From: Symbiodinium natans
Lineage: Eukaryota > Sar > Dinophyceae > Suessiales > Symbiodiniaceae
Length of the DNA stretch: 37,500 bases
Assembly (NCBI GenBank): GCA_905221605.1
Contig: CAJNDS010001057.1
Coordinates: forward strand, 217,028-254,527
Reading direction: 5' to 3'
In this document: in pieces, positions 28,659 to 37,500 of the stretch
How positions within the stretch are numbered: position 1 is the stretch's first letter
Layout of the letters: each line of letters opens with the position of its first letter
The notes under the pieces: model-generated
What the model was told of the DNA's origin: nothing
Database searches by the model: none
The model's input: only the letters and a program-made list of their open reading frames with translations
Translations under genes and position numbers: made by a program

Positions 28659-28919
28659 GGCTGCTGCAAGTCAATGACCTAAAACTGGACTACTAAAGCT
28701 GGAAGCTCTCACTTTTGCGCAGCACAGCTATCGGAACGGCCCCACGCTGCTGCTGAATTCAGTAAAGTCACCAAGCGTGGCAATGATTTTTCTCAGTTGC
28801 GCGCGAACAAAGTCATGCGGCAGCAGACCACAGTCATGTGGCAGCAGTGGGGATCGTATTCTGCTGCGCTTGAAATTCTGGGTCACGTATGGACTAGCAG
28901 TCTCGAACGAGCCCTCCAA
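28659..28919. other. 5' flank of Helitron gene
   Basis: Promoter and 5' end (expected TC after a host A on the minus strand) should lie here or just beyond, but no clear terminus was identified. A short direct repeat (GTCATGCGGCAGCAG / GTCATGTGGCAGCAG) lies at about 28811-28847. Confidence 0.4.
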
Positions 28920-28925
28920 GGATTC

Positions 28926-29640
28926 AATGCAATGTTGTTATTTTGAAGAAAAAGCAAAGCTTGCAGACCGGCAGCCCAAGTTGCAGCTGCACCCATCAAT
29001 CTATTTGTCTTCATTGTCCTCGACTCGAAGCAGCCCTTCCCAAAGTCCAGGTCTTGAACAAGCCCTCCAGGTAGTCCTCCTTCTTCGCCCCATGATAGGC
29101 TGGTGCTTCATTCCAGCGTCCGCGCGCAGACAAAGGATGCAATGCAACGCTGTTATTTACAAGAAAGAGCAAAGCCTTGCTGAGACCAGGTCACCCCGCG
29201 CCCGAATCACCTCAAGAATGGATCACCCCAACGACTGGGTCACCTCAGAGCTGGGCATGCCAGAACTGAGTCACCCCAGCATTGGGTCACTCCAAAAGCT
29301 TGAGTCACTTCAGGATTGGGTCGCCCAGCCTTGTCTGCAGCCGAAAGGTGCTTTGCCCAAGCGTTCTATTTATCTTGAATGTCCTCGATTCGAACGAGCC
29401 CTTCACAAAGTCCAGGATTTGAACGAGCCCTTCAGCAGGAAGTCCTCCTTCTTCGCCCCGTGATAGACTGGCCTGGCAGACAAGGGGTTCAATGCTGTTA
29501 TGCTTTAAAACGAAAACACAATGTCTTGCTAAGATCAGCACCCGAAGTTGCACACATCAATCTATTTGTCTTCAATGTCCTCGACTCGAACCAGCCCTTC
29601 ACAAAGTCCAGGTCTTGAACGAGCCAGTCCTCCTTCTTTG
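28926..29640. repeat. Three degenerate copies of a ~300-bp unit
   Basis: Copies start near 28926, 29138 and 29488 with CAATGC(AATG)TGTTAT. They share CATCAATCTATTTGTCTTC, CTCGA(C/T)TCGAA and CCCTTC-CAAAGTCCAGG, and the first two end in AAGTCCTCCTTCTTCGCCCC-type sequence or its variant. Between copies 1 and 2 is a small GGGTCACxxC minisatellite (29190-29325). The shared 3' piece resembles the start of the 46-bp satellite that follows. Confidence 0.8.
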
Positions 29641-31750
29641 TCCCCGGGATAAGCAAACTGGCCCTCCAGGAAGTCCTCCTTCTTTGTCCCCGGGAGAAAC
29701 AAACTGGCCCTTCAGGAAGTCCTCCTTCTTTGTCCCCGGGATAAGCAAATTGGCCCTCCAGGAAGTCCTCCTTCTTTGTCCGGCCCTCCAGGAAGTCCTC
29801 CTTCTTTGTCCCCGGGAGAAACAAACTGGCCCTCCAGGAAGTCCTCCTTCTTTGTCCCCGGGATAAGCAAATTGGCCCTCCAGGAAGTCCTCCTTCTTTG
29901 TCTCCGGGAAAAGCAAACTGGCCCTCCAGGAAGTCCTCCTTCTTTGTCCCCGGGACAAGCAAACTGGCCCTCCAGGAAGTCCAAGAAGTCTTCCTTCTTT
30001 ATTGCCGGGAGAAGCAAACTTGCCCTCCAGGAAGTCCTCCTTCTTCGTCCCCGGGAAAAGCAAACTGGCCCTCCAGGAAGTCCTCCTTCTTTGTTTTCAA
30101 GATAAGCAAACTGGCCCTCCAGGAAGTCCTCCTTCTTTGTCCCCGGGACAAACAAACTGGCCCTCCAGGAAGTCCTCCTTCTTTGTCCCCGGGAAAAGCA
30201 AACTGGCCCTCCAGGAAGTCCTCCTTCTTTGTCCCCGGGAAAAGCAAACTGGCCCTCCAGGAAGTCCTCCTTCTTTGTCCCCGTGAGAAGCAAAATGGCC
30301 CTCCAGGAAGTCCTCCTTCTTTGTCCCGGGACAACCAAACTGGCCCTTCAGGAAGTCCTCCTTCTTTGTCCCCGGGACAAGCAAACTGGCCCTCCAGGAA
30401 GTCCTCCTTCTTTGTCCCCGGATAAGCAAACTGGCCCTCCAGGAAGTACTCCTTCTTTGTCCCCGGGAAAAGCAAACTGGCCCTCCAGGAAGTCCTCCTT
30501 CTTTATCCCCGGATAAGCAAACTGGCAGTCCAGGAAGTCCTCCTTCTTTGTCCCCGGCATAAGCAAACTGGCACTCCAGTAAGTCGACAAGCAAACTGGC
30601 CCTCCAGGAAGTCCTCCTTCTTTGTCCCCGGGATAAGCAAACTGGCCCTCCAGGAAGTCCTCCTTCTTTGTCCCAGTGACAAGCAAACTGGCCCTCCAGG
30701 AAGTCCTCCTTCTTTGTCCCCGGGATAAGCAAATTGGCCCTCCACAAAGTCCTCCTTCTTTGTCCCCGTGACAAGCAAACTGGCCCTCCAGGAAGTCCTC
30801 TTTCTTTGTCCCCGGAAAAGCAAACTGGCCCTCCAGGAAGTCCTCCTTCTTTGTCCCCGGAACCTTTAATAAGTCCTCCTTCTTTGTCCCCGGGATAAGC
30901 AAACTGGCCCTCCTTCTTTGTCCCGTCATAAGCAAACTGCCCCTCCAGAAAGTCCTCCTTCTTGGCCCCTGGGATACGCAAACTGGCCCTCCAGGAAGTC
31001 CTCCTTCTTTGTCCCCGGGATAAGCAAACTGGCCTTTTGGAAGTCCTCCGTCGTTATCCCTGGGATAAGCGAACTGGCCCTTCAGCAAGTCCTCCCTCTT
31101 TGTTGCGGGAAAAGCAAACTGGCCCTCCAGGAAATCCTCCTTCTTTGTCCCCCGGATAAGCAAACTGGCCCTCCAGGAAGTCCTCCTTCTTCTCCCGGGA
31201 TAAGCAAACTGGCCCTCCAAGAAAGCCTCCTTCTTTCCCCCGTGGGATAAGCAAATTGGCCCTCCAGGAAGTCCTCCCAGGAAGTCCTCCTTCTTTGTCC
31301 CCGGATAGGCAAACTGGCCCAGGAAGTTCTCCTTCTTTGTGCCCAGGATAAGCAAATTGGCCCTCCAGGAATGGCCCTCCAGGAAGGCCTCCTTCTTTGT
31401 CCCGGGAAAGCAAACTGGCCATCCAGGAAGTCCTCCTTCTCTGTCCCCCGGGACAAGCCAATTGGCCCTCCAGGAAGTCCTCCTTCTGGATAAGCAAACT
31501 TGTTTCCAGGAAGTCCTCCTTCTTTGTCCCCGGGATAAGCAAATTGGCCCTCCAGGAAATCCTCCTTCTTTGTCCCCGGGATAAGTCCTCCTTCTTTGTC
31601 CCCGGGATGCAAGTCCTCCTTCTTTGTCTCCGACTGGCTCTCCAAAACATCCTCCTTCTTTCCCACCATGCTTTGTCCCGCAGCAATCCTCCTTCGGATA
31701 AGCAAACGGGCCCAGGAAGTCCTCCTTCCTTGTCCTCGAAAAAGCAAACC
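29625..31750. repeat. 46-bp tandem satellite, about 2.1 kb
   Basis: The unit is 46 bp, confirmed by successive TCCCCGGGA starts at 29641 and 29687, and contains GGCCCTCCAGGAAGTCCTCC, TTCTTTGTCCCCGGG and AAGCAAACT. Roughly 45 units; the right third is degenerate, with truncated units and short indels. Because 46 is not a multiple of three, consecutive units are read in rotating frames. Consensus stops are absent in all phases on both strands, producing long frames (up to 335 codons on minus, 31355-30348) with peptides such as K-K-E-D-F-L-E-G-Q-F. Not called as genes. Confidence 0.95.
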
Positions 31751-31806
31751 TCTCATTCCGGGCCTTAATTTCAAGTCCTCGCCTAGGGGGCGGTTTTCAA
31801 GCCTGC

Positions 31807-31992
31807 CCGGTCGTTTGCAGCTGGGTTTAGGGCTATCATTATATAGGCTGACAGAAGCGGCCTATTCGAGCGCCGCGTGGACCTGAGGTCCAGGACCCTA
31901 CGGCTCGCCTTTCGGCCTTCGCCTACGGGTCCGCAGGCCCCTGCCGGTGGCCTGCTAACGACCGGCCCCTATCGCTGGAAAGGGGGCCGGTC
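31807..31992. other. GC-rich foldback segment before telomere-like array
   Basis: Nested inverted repeats: CCGGTCGTTTGCAG (31807-31820) with CTGCTAACGACCGG (31952-31965), 13 of 14 matching; GGACCTGAGGTCC palindrome near 31878-31890; and GACCGGCCCC (31960-31969) with GGGGCCGGTC (31983-31992), perfect. Ends six bp before the TTTAGGG array. Confidence 0.8.
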
Positions 31993-31997
31993 TTCAG

Positions 31998-32272
31998 TTT
32001 AGGGTTTAGGGTTTAGGGTTTAGGGTTTAGGGTTTAGGGTTTAGGGTTTAGGGTTTAGGGTTTAGGGTTTAGGGTTTAGGGTTTAGGGTTTAGGGTTTAG
32101 GGTTTAGGGTTTAGGGTTTAGGGTTTAGGGTTTAGGGTTTAGGGTTTAGGGTTTAGGGTTTAGGGTTTAGGGTTTAGGGTTTAGGGTTTAGGGTTTAGGG
32201 TTTAGGGTTTAGGGTTTAGGGTTTAGGGTTTAGGGTTTAGGGTTTAGGGTTTAGGGTTTAGGGTTTAGGGTT
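31998..32272. repeat. (TTTAGGG)~39 array
   Basis: Near-perfect heptamer array of 275 bp, the cleanest telomere-like block in the window, flanked by non-telomeric DNA on both sides. Confidence 0.98.
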
Positions 32273-32426
32273 CAGCAGCTCTGGGTCGAGCAATCTCTAG
32301 TAGAGCCGCTGTCTGGACTCTAGAAAAAAACCCACCCACCCAGAGAATCCCAAAACATTAAGAAATATAAAGTTCTCATTTTCCTCAGCAAGCCCTGTCC
32401 TCCAACCTCATTTATTCATTCTGCTC
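32273..32426. other. Spacer
   Basis: Short unique sequence, nothing coding. Confidence 0.5.
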
Positions 32427-32990
32427 GTGTTCTTTGTCATTCTGCTTGGTTTCCATTCTGCTCGTATGCGTTTCTTTCTGCTCGTATTCATTCTGCTCGA
32501 ATTCGTTTTTTTTCTGATCTGCTCGTCTCGTGTTCGTTCTCGTTCTGCTCGTATTCATTCTGCTCGTATTCGTTCTCTCTCTGCTCGATTTCAGTCCGCT
32601 CGTTTTCGTTGTTTTTCTTCTCGTATTCATTCTGTTCGTATTCGTTCTCTCTCTCTGCTCGATTTCAGTCTGCTCGTCTTCGTTCTCTCTCTGCTCGTAA
32701 TCATTCTGCTCGTATTCGTTCTCTTTCTGCTCATATTCATTTTGCTCGTGTTCGTTCTCTTTCTGCTCGTATTCGTGCTTTTTCTGCTCGTATTCGTTCT
32801 CTCTCTGCTCGATTTCAGTCCGCTCGTTTTCGCTGTCTTTCTGCTCGTACTGAGTCTGCTCGTACTCGTTCTCTTCTGCTCGTATTCATTCTGCTCGTAT
32901 TCGTTCTCTCTCTGCTCGACGTCAGTCTACTCGTATTCGTTCTCTTTCTGCTCATATTCACTTTGCTCGTGTTCGTTTTCCCCGGTGACC
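32427..32990. repeat. TCTGCTCGTATTC(A/G)T minisatellite
   Basis: Units of about 15-21 bp built from TTCTGCTCGTATTCATT and TTCTCTCTCTGCTCG. Plus-strand Ser/Leu/Phe/Val-rich frames of 150-210 codons are repeat by-products. Isolated units reappear at 34006-34050. Confidence 0.92.
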
Positions 32991-33104
32991 CTGCCTATTT
33001 TTGGCCGTCTTGTTGGTTGTGTTTGGCACACTTTAAGCTGCCTGGCTTCCACATGGTTTCTTTCCAATTAGTGCCCCGGTGACCTCGCCTCATGTTGGCT
33101 CCTG

Positions 33105-33545
33105 CTCGTAGGGTTTGATGAGAGGCCTAGAGGTTTGTCGTATGTCCCCTCTCTTCGTGCTCGTAGGGTTTGTCGTATGTCCCTCCCTTCATGCTCGTAG
33201 GGTTTGATGAGAGGTCTACAGGTTTGTCGCACGTCCCCTCCCTTCGTGCTGTTAGAGTTTGTCGTATGTCGCCTCCCTTCGTGCTCGTCGGCTTTGTCGT
33301 GTGTCCCTCTTCGTCTGCTTGCAAAGAATCCCAAGAATTCAGAAACTGAGATTTTATTCTCAGAGGTTTGTCGTATGTCCCCTCCCTTCGTGCTCGTAGG
33401 GTTTGTCGTATGTCCCCTCCCTTCGTGCTCGTATGGTTTGATGAGAGGTCTACAGGTTTGTCGTACGTCCCCTCCCTTCGTGTTCTTAGGGTTTGTCGTA
33501 TGTCCCCTCCCTTCGTGCTCGTCGGCTTTGTCGCATGTCCCTTGT
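33105..33545. repeat. 35-bp unit array (GGGTTTGTCGTATGTCCCCT)
   Basis: About ten units containing GGGTTTGTCGTATGTCCCCT and CCCTTCGTGCTCGTA. Two larger blocks (33110-33330 and 33364-33540) repeat the order including GATGAGAGGTCTACAGG. Minus-strand Asp-Lys/Gly-Gly-Asp-Ile-Arg-type frames are by-products. Confidence 0.9.
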
Positions 33546-33720
33546 CTTCGCGCTTGCTTTCCCAGACCGAAGGTAGAACCAAAAGTGTTGGTCCGGATTG
33601 ACAAAAAAACCCTAATTTTGTTAACCTAATGTTTTGTTTTCCCCCACCCCACCCTCGAACCATTCCAGTTCGAGCCAATCCCCAACCCACCCTAGAACCA
33701 ACTACCCGTATTCGGAGCCC
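33546..33720. other. Spacer with CCCCACCC-type pyrimidine tracts
   Basis: No gene. Shares CCCCACCCCACCCTC-type tracts with 34153-34170. Confidence 0.5.
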
Positions 33721-34005
33721 TTGAAGGGGGGTTTGGGAATCATGGTCTTGGAGTGTTTTGGGCTGGAAACCCGCCTTCCCAACCCCCCTCTCTGGAGCCT
33801 TTGAAGGGGGGGTTGGGAATCATGGTCTTGGAGTGTTTTGGGCTGGAAACCCGCCTTCCCAACCCCCCTCTCTGAAGGGGGGGTTGGGAATCATGGTCTT
33901 GGAGTGTTTTGGGCTGGAAACCCGCCTTGCCAATGGGAATCATGGTCTTGGAGTTTTTAGGGCTGGAAACCCGCCTTCCCAACCGCCCTCTTGGAGCCCT
34001 TGAAG
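33721..34005. repeat. ~70-90-bp tandem repeat (GGGAATCATGGTCTTGGAGT)
   Basis: Four units with GGGAATCATGGTCTTGGAGT, TTTTGGGCTGGAAACCCGCC and TTCCCAACC, shortened progressively to the right. Frames here on either strand are repeat by-products. Confidence 0.9.
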
Positions 34006-34060
34006 TCGTTCTCTCTCTGCTCGTATTTCTCAGCTCGTCTTCATTCTGCTTGCATTCGTT

Positions 34061-34100
34061 CTCGGGGTGGGGGGGTGGGGGGGGGTGGGGGGGGGTTGCG
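34061..34100. repeat. Poly-G/T tract 1
   Basis: GGGGTGGGGGGG-type tract, potential G-quadruplex. Confidence 0.85.
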
Positions 34101-34298
34101 AAGCCCTCATCCAGGTTTCCAACCCCAGAATGGGGGTCCCGAAGTTGCTTTTCCCCACCCCACCCTCTGACCACCCAAGATGAGAAAGACTAAGAAGGGG
34201 CTGCCGTGTTGCCCGGCCCGCAAAGCCTTCATCTTGATCTGGCCCAGACCCAGGTTTTCAAGCCCAGAATGGGGGTCTGGGCCAGAAGAGGGAAGGGG

Positions 34299-34470
34299 TG
34301 GCATGGGGGGGGTGGGGGGGGGTGGGGTGGGGGGGGGGGGGGAAGGTGGGGGGTGGGGGGGGGAGGGGGGGGGTGGGGGGGGGGGGGATGGGGGGGGGGG
34401 GGGGTGGGGGGGGGTGGGGGGGGGGGGGGGGGTGGGGGGGGGGGTGGGGGGGGGGGGGTGGGGGGGGGGG
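34299..34470. repeat. Poly-G tract 2 with periodic T
   Basis: About 170 bp almost entirely of G with single T (occasionally A) interruptions, strictly strand-asymmetric. Likely G-quadruplex former and difficult to sequence; exact length uncertain. Confidence 0.9.
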
Positions 34471-34910
34471 AAAAAGCCGTGGCCATTGGCAAAAAAGCCG
34501 TGGCCATTGGCAAAAAAAGCCGTGGCCATTGGCAAAAAAGCCGTGGCCATTGGCGAAAAAGCCGTGGCCATTGGCAAAAAAGCCGTGGCCATTGGCAACT
34601 TTCCCGTGGCCATTGGCAAATGCCACTTGCCAATGGCCACGGCTTTTTTGCCAATGGCCACGTTCCCCATTAAGGTTGGGGGGCATTTTGTGCGAATTGG
34701 GTTTGAAAAACCCATTTTGGCGACCAACCTTAATGACATTGGTTGGCCATTGGCAAAAAAGCCGTGGCCATTGGCAACTTTCCCGTGGCCATTGGCGAAT
34801 TTGCCAATGGCCACGGCTTTTTTGCCAATGGCCACGGCTTTTTTGCCAATGGCCACGGTTTTTTTGCCAATGGCCACGGTTTTTTTGCCAATGGCCACGT
34901 TCCCCATTAA
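34471..34910. repeat. GCCGTGGCCATTGGCAAAAA repeat, alternating orientation
   Basis: Units of 20-21 bp run forward at 34473-34620, reversed at 34621-34665, forward at 34745-34797 and reversed at 34800-34900. Each contains the palindrome TGGCCA. Two copies of CCCCATTAAGGTT follow the reversed blocks (34667 and 34903). The arrangement can fold into long cruciforms. Poly-Pro and 'Ala-Ile-Gly-Lys-Lys'-type frames are by-products. Confidence 0.93.
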
Positions 34911-34955
34911 GGTTTAATTTATTATATGATAGAGAGAGTTTAGGGTTTAGGGCTT

Positions 34956-35466
34956 GTCGATTTAACATGCGTAGTGTATGGAAAGAGAGACGGACGTCCG
35001 AAACCTTCAGCGCAAAAGAGTTCCGTCATGCACATGGAGCTCTACTTTCTCCCACCCCAGGATGCCACCCAAAGCATCTGTAGGACGCTTAAGTTCTTAA
35101 GCGTCGCTAATATTGATAATCGTGTCTGGTAAAGAGATTACAGAAAATGTGAGAAACAAAAGACCATGCACTTACACAGTAAATGGCTGTAATTATGTTC
35201 CATAATTACCATTTACTTCTAGGTAAGACTAGAAAGTCGGCTTGCTAAGGGCTTTGGGTGGCTTAGGGGGGCTTACCCCCTCCTGCGGGATACTCCACAC
35301 AGAAAAACGCCTTGTTTTGGAGTAATTTTTGGCTCCAAGCACGATTTAGAAAGGCCAGACAAAGAAAAACGCATTTAAAGAGACCACACACAAAGAAATG
35401 CACTGTTTTGGAGTAATTTTTGGCCCCAAGCACGATTTAGCAAGGCCAGACAAAGAAAAACGTGCT
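34956..35466. repeat. Subtelomere-like module, copy 1
   Basis: Starts GTCGATTTAACATGCGTAGT directly after two TTTAGGG units. Matches 36995-37500 with an offset of 2,039 bp and about five differences in ~506 bp. Includes the hairpin at 35181-35214. No coding sequence recognised. Confidence 0.95.
35181..35214. other. AT-rich hairpin, conserved in three copies
   Basis: AAATGG-ctg-TAATTATG-ttc-CATAATTA-CCATTT folds into a long stem. Copies lie at 36709-36742 and about 37220-37253; at 36699-36755 the stem is extended by CTTACC/GGTAAG. Confidence 0.85.
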
Positions 35467-36610
35467 GTTCCCGAGTAATTTTTGGCTCCAGGCATTTGGC
35501 TGGCCACGAGCACTCGAGGGTCCATTTTTTGATCCGGGTTTGACTGGGGCTTAGGGTGGCTTCAGAGAAGCCATTTAGCAAGGCCAGACAAGGAAAAACG
35601 CGCTGTTCCCGAGTAATTTTTGGCTCTAGGCATTTGGCTGGCCACGAGCACTCGAGGGTCCATTTTTTGATCCGGGTTTGACTGGGCTTCATTTTTGGCT
35701 TCAACCACGATTTAGCAAGGCCAGACAAAGAAAAACGCGCTGTTCCCGAGTAATTTTTGGCTCAAGGCCTTTGGCTGGCCACGAGCACTCGAGGGTCCAT
35801 TTTTTGATCCGGGTTTGACTGGGGCTTAGGGTGGCTTACCCTCTCCTGGGCTACCCCCACAAGAAGGCCAGAATTTTAGAAAATGAAGGGGTAATTTCCG
35901 CTATATAAAATCTATTTAAAATTAATTGGGAATCGAGCCATTTTTCCCGAATCCTGGGGTACCCCCCACGGAGCCTCCCTGGGACCTTCAAAAAAGCTTT
36001 CAGCCTCCTTCAGACCTTCGAAAGAGCTTCAGAGATGCCACGCAAAGAGAAACACACTGTTTTGGAGTAATTTTTGGCTTCATTTTTGGCTTCAACCACG
36101 ATTTAGCAAGGCCAGACAAAGAAAAACGCGCTGTTCCCGAGTAATTTTTGGCTCTAAGGCCTTTGGCTGGCCACGAGCACTCGAGGGTCTATTTTCTGAT
36201 CCGGGTTTGACAAGGCAGAGGGGAGCTCACTTTCTCCTGGGCTACTGACAAGAAGGCCAGAATTTTAGAAAATCAGTGGGTAATTTCCGCTATTTAAAAT
36301 CTATTTAAAATTAACTAGGAATCGAGCCATTTTTCCCGAATCCTGGGGTACCCCTCACGGAGCCTCCTTGGGATCTCGAAAAAGCTTTCAGCCTCCTTCA
36401 GACCTTCGAAAGAGCTTTTCAGACCTTCGAAAGAGCTTCAGACAAGCCACACAAAGAGAAACGCACTGTTTTGGAGTAATTTTTGGCTTCCACCACGGTT
36501 TAGCAAGGCCAGACAAAGAAAAACGCGCTGTTCCCGAGTAATTTTTGGCTCCAAGGCCTTTGGCTGGCCACGAGCACTCGAGGGTCCATTTTCTGATCCG
36601 GGTTTGATGA
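35325..36610. repeat. Degenerate tandem repeat with GAGTAATTTTTGGCTC core
   Basis: Units contain GAGTAATTTTTGGCTC, TTTGGCTGGCCACGAGCACT, CGAGGGTCCATTTT, GATCCGGGTTTGA and GCAAGGCCAGACAAAGAAAA. Two larger blocks (about 35875-36060 and 36245-36480) repeat GGCCAGAATTTTAGAAAAT...AATCGAGCCATTTTTCCCGA. Minus-strand frames with repeated Trp-Thr-Leu-Glu-Cys-Ser-Trp peptides are by-products. Confidence 0.9.
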
Positions 36611-36816
36611 CCTGGGTTTAGGGCTAACAATAATACTTGTATTAATACTGACAGTACTGTCTATAGAAATATTAAAGAATATTTGTATACAGACATGCAC
36701 TTACCTGTAAATGGCTGTAATTATATTCTATAATTACCATTTACCTCTAGGTAAGACTTAGAAGGTCATTTGTTTACATTCCCGTCAAGGTGTGGTACGC
36801 TCCTGTACGTAAGAAG

Positions 36817-36843
36817 GCTTAAGCTGAGCACTCAGGCTTAAGC
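36817..36843. other. Hairpin beside telomere-like array
   Basis: GCTTAAGCTGAG-CA-CTCAGGCTTAAGC: a 12-bp stem with a one-base bulge and a 2-nt loop, ending 7 bp before the TTTAGGG array. Confidence 0.8.
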
Positions 36844-36850
36844 TTAAGAG

Positions 36851-36994
36851 TTTAGGGTTTAGGGTTTAGGGTTTAGGGTTTAGGGTTTAGGGTTTAGGGG
36901 TTTAGGGTTTAGGGTTTAGGGTTTAGGGTTTAGGGTTTAGGGTTTAGGGTTTAGGGTTTAGGGTTTAGGGTTTAGGGTTTAGGGTTTAGGGTTT
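36851..36994. repeat. (TTTAGGG)~20 array
   Basis: Heptamer array with one 8-bp unit (extra G at about 36900). It leads directly into the second subtelomere-like module. Confidence 0.97.
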
Positions 36995-37500
36995 GTCGAT
37001 TTAACATGCGTAGTGTATGGAAAGAGAGACGGACGTCCGAAACCTTCAGCGCAAAAGAGTTCCGTCATGTACATGGAGCTCTACTTTCTCCCACCCCAGG
37101 ATGCCACCCAAAGCATCTGTAGGACGCTTGAGTTCTTAAGCGTCGCTAATATTGATAATAGTGTCTGGTAAAGAGATTACAGAAAATGTGAGAAACAAAA
37201 GACCATGCACTTACACAGTAAATGGCTGTAATTATGTTCCATAATTACCATTTACTTCTAGGTAAGACTAGAAAGTCGGCTTGCTAAGGGCTTTGGGTGG
37301 CTTAGGGGGGCTTACCCCCTCCTGCGGGGTACTCCACACAGAAAAACGCCTTGTTTTGGAGTAATTTTTGGCTCCAAGCACGATTTAGAAAGGCCAGACA
37401 AAGAAAAACGCATTTAAAGAGACCACACACAAAGAAATGCACTGTTTTGGAGTAATTTTTGGCCCCAAGCACGATTTAGCAAGGCCAGATAAAGAAAAAC
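36995..37500. repeat. Subtelomere-like module, copy 2 (runs off window)
   Basis: Near-identical to 34956-35466 and continues to the window edge, so the repeat is longer than seen. The preceding telomere-like array is much longer here than before copy 1. Confidence 0.95.

Noticed and set aside
30097-31355. Long minus-strand open frames (294 and 335 codons) with K-K-E-D-F-L-E-G-Q-F repeats, as a repeat protein
   Set aside because: They are the direct translation of the 46-bp satellite in rotating phases; equally open frames exist on the other strand.
32427-33082. Ser/Leu/Phe-rich plus-strand proteins of 157-214 codons
   Set aside because: Derived from the TCTGCTCGTATTC minisatellite.
33105-33545. 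CRISPR-like array
   Set aside because: Units are contiguous tandem repeats without unique spacers, the setting is eukaryotic, and no cas genes are present.
34107-35083. Gly-rich and Pro-rich 240-270-codon frames
   Set aside because: Caused by the poly-G tract and the TGGCCA repeats.
35755-35766. Relic of the dinoflagellate spliced leader (TTTTGGCTCAAG matches its 3' 12 bases)
   Set aside because: Only the last 12 bases agree, the 5' half does not, and sister repeat units read GGCTCCAAG or GGCTCTAGG, so the match looks accidental.

Overview
The window looks like gene-poor nuclear DNA from a dinoflagellate (Symbiodiniaceae or a relative). This is inferred from TTTAGGG-type telomere-like arrays scattered through the interior, a very high minisatellite load, a Helitron gene whose three resolvable introns are 66-85 bp and include a GC donor and AG|G acceptors, and exon-like scraps separated by non-coding DNA. 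No rRNA, tRNA, bacterial operon or CRISPR array was seen.

Layout. 1-4000: a telomere-like array that changes from CCCTAAA to CCCTAAAA, then mostly unassigned DNA. 4003-6660: a striking AT-rich island. It is bounded by short inverted repeats, begins with six copies of a palindrome-bearing satellite, and carries on the minus strand a broken class-3-lipase-like gene, an unknown open segment and a fragment resembling a double-jelly-roll capsid protein. I read it as a decayed Polinton-like or virophage-like insertion. 7059-10631: short coding-like stretches on the plus strand, probably exons or a pseudogene. 14662-16737: one long intact reading frame for a multi-pass membrane protein with a Cys-rich C-terminus. 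17900-22520: a mosaic of minisatellites, a possible small inverted-repeat element, duplicated modules, poly-G tracts and an inverted telomere-like block flanked by hairpins.

23466-28658: a minus-strand Helitron RepHel gene. It has an N-terminal zinc-binding region with an internally duplicated helical unit, an HUH/two-tyrosine Rep domain and a PIF1-like helicase. It carries one clear frameshift and one in-frame stop, so this copy is probably inactive unless the assembly is wrong. Terminal Helitron signals (5' TC, 3' hairpin-CTRR) were not identified.

28920-37500: almost all repeats. A 46-bp satellite of about 2.1 kb grew next to degenerate ~300-bp duplicated units. It is followed by a clean (TTTAGGG)~39 array, TCTGCTCGTATTC minisatellites, a 35-bp unit array, poly-G tracts, palindromic TGGCCA repeats, and a subtelomere-like module present twice 2,039 bp apart at about 99% identity, each copy preceded by telomere-like repeats. 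Most long open frames in this half are by-products of the repeats and not genes.
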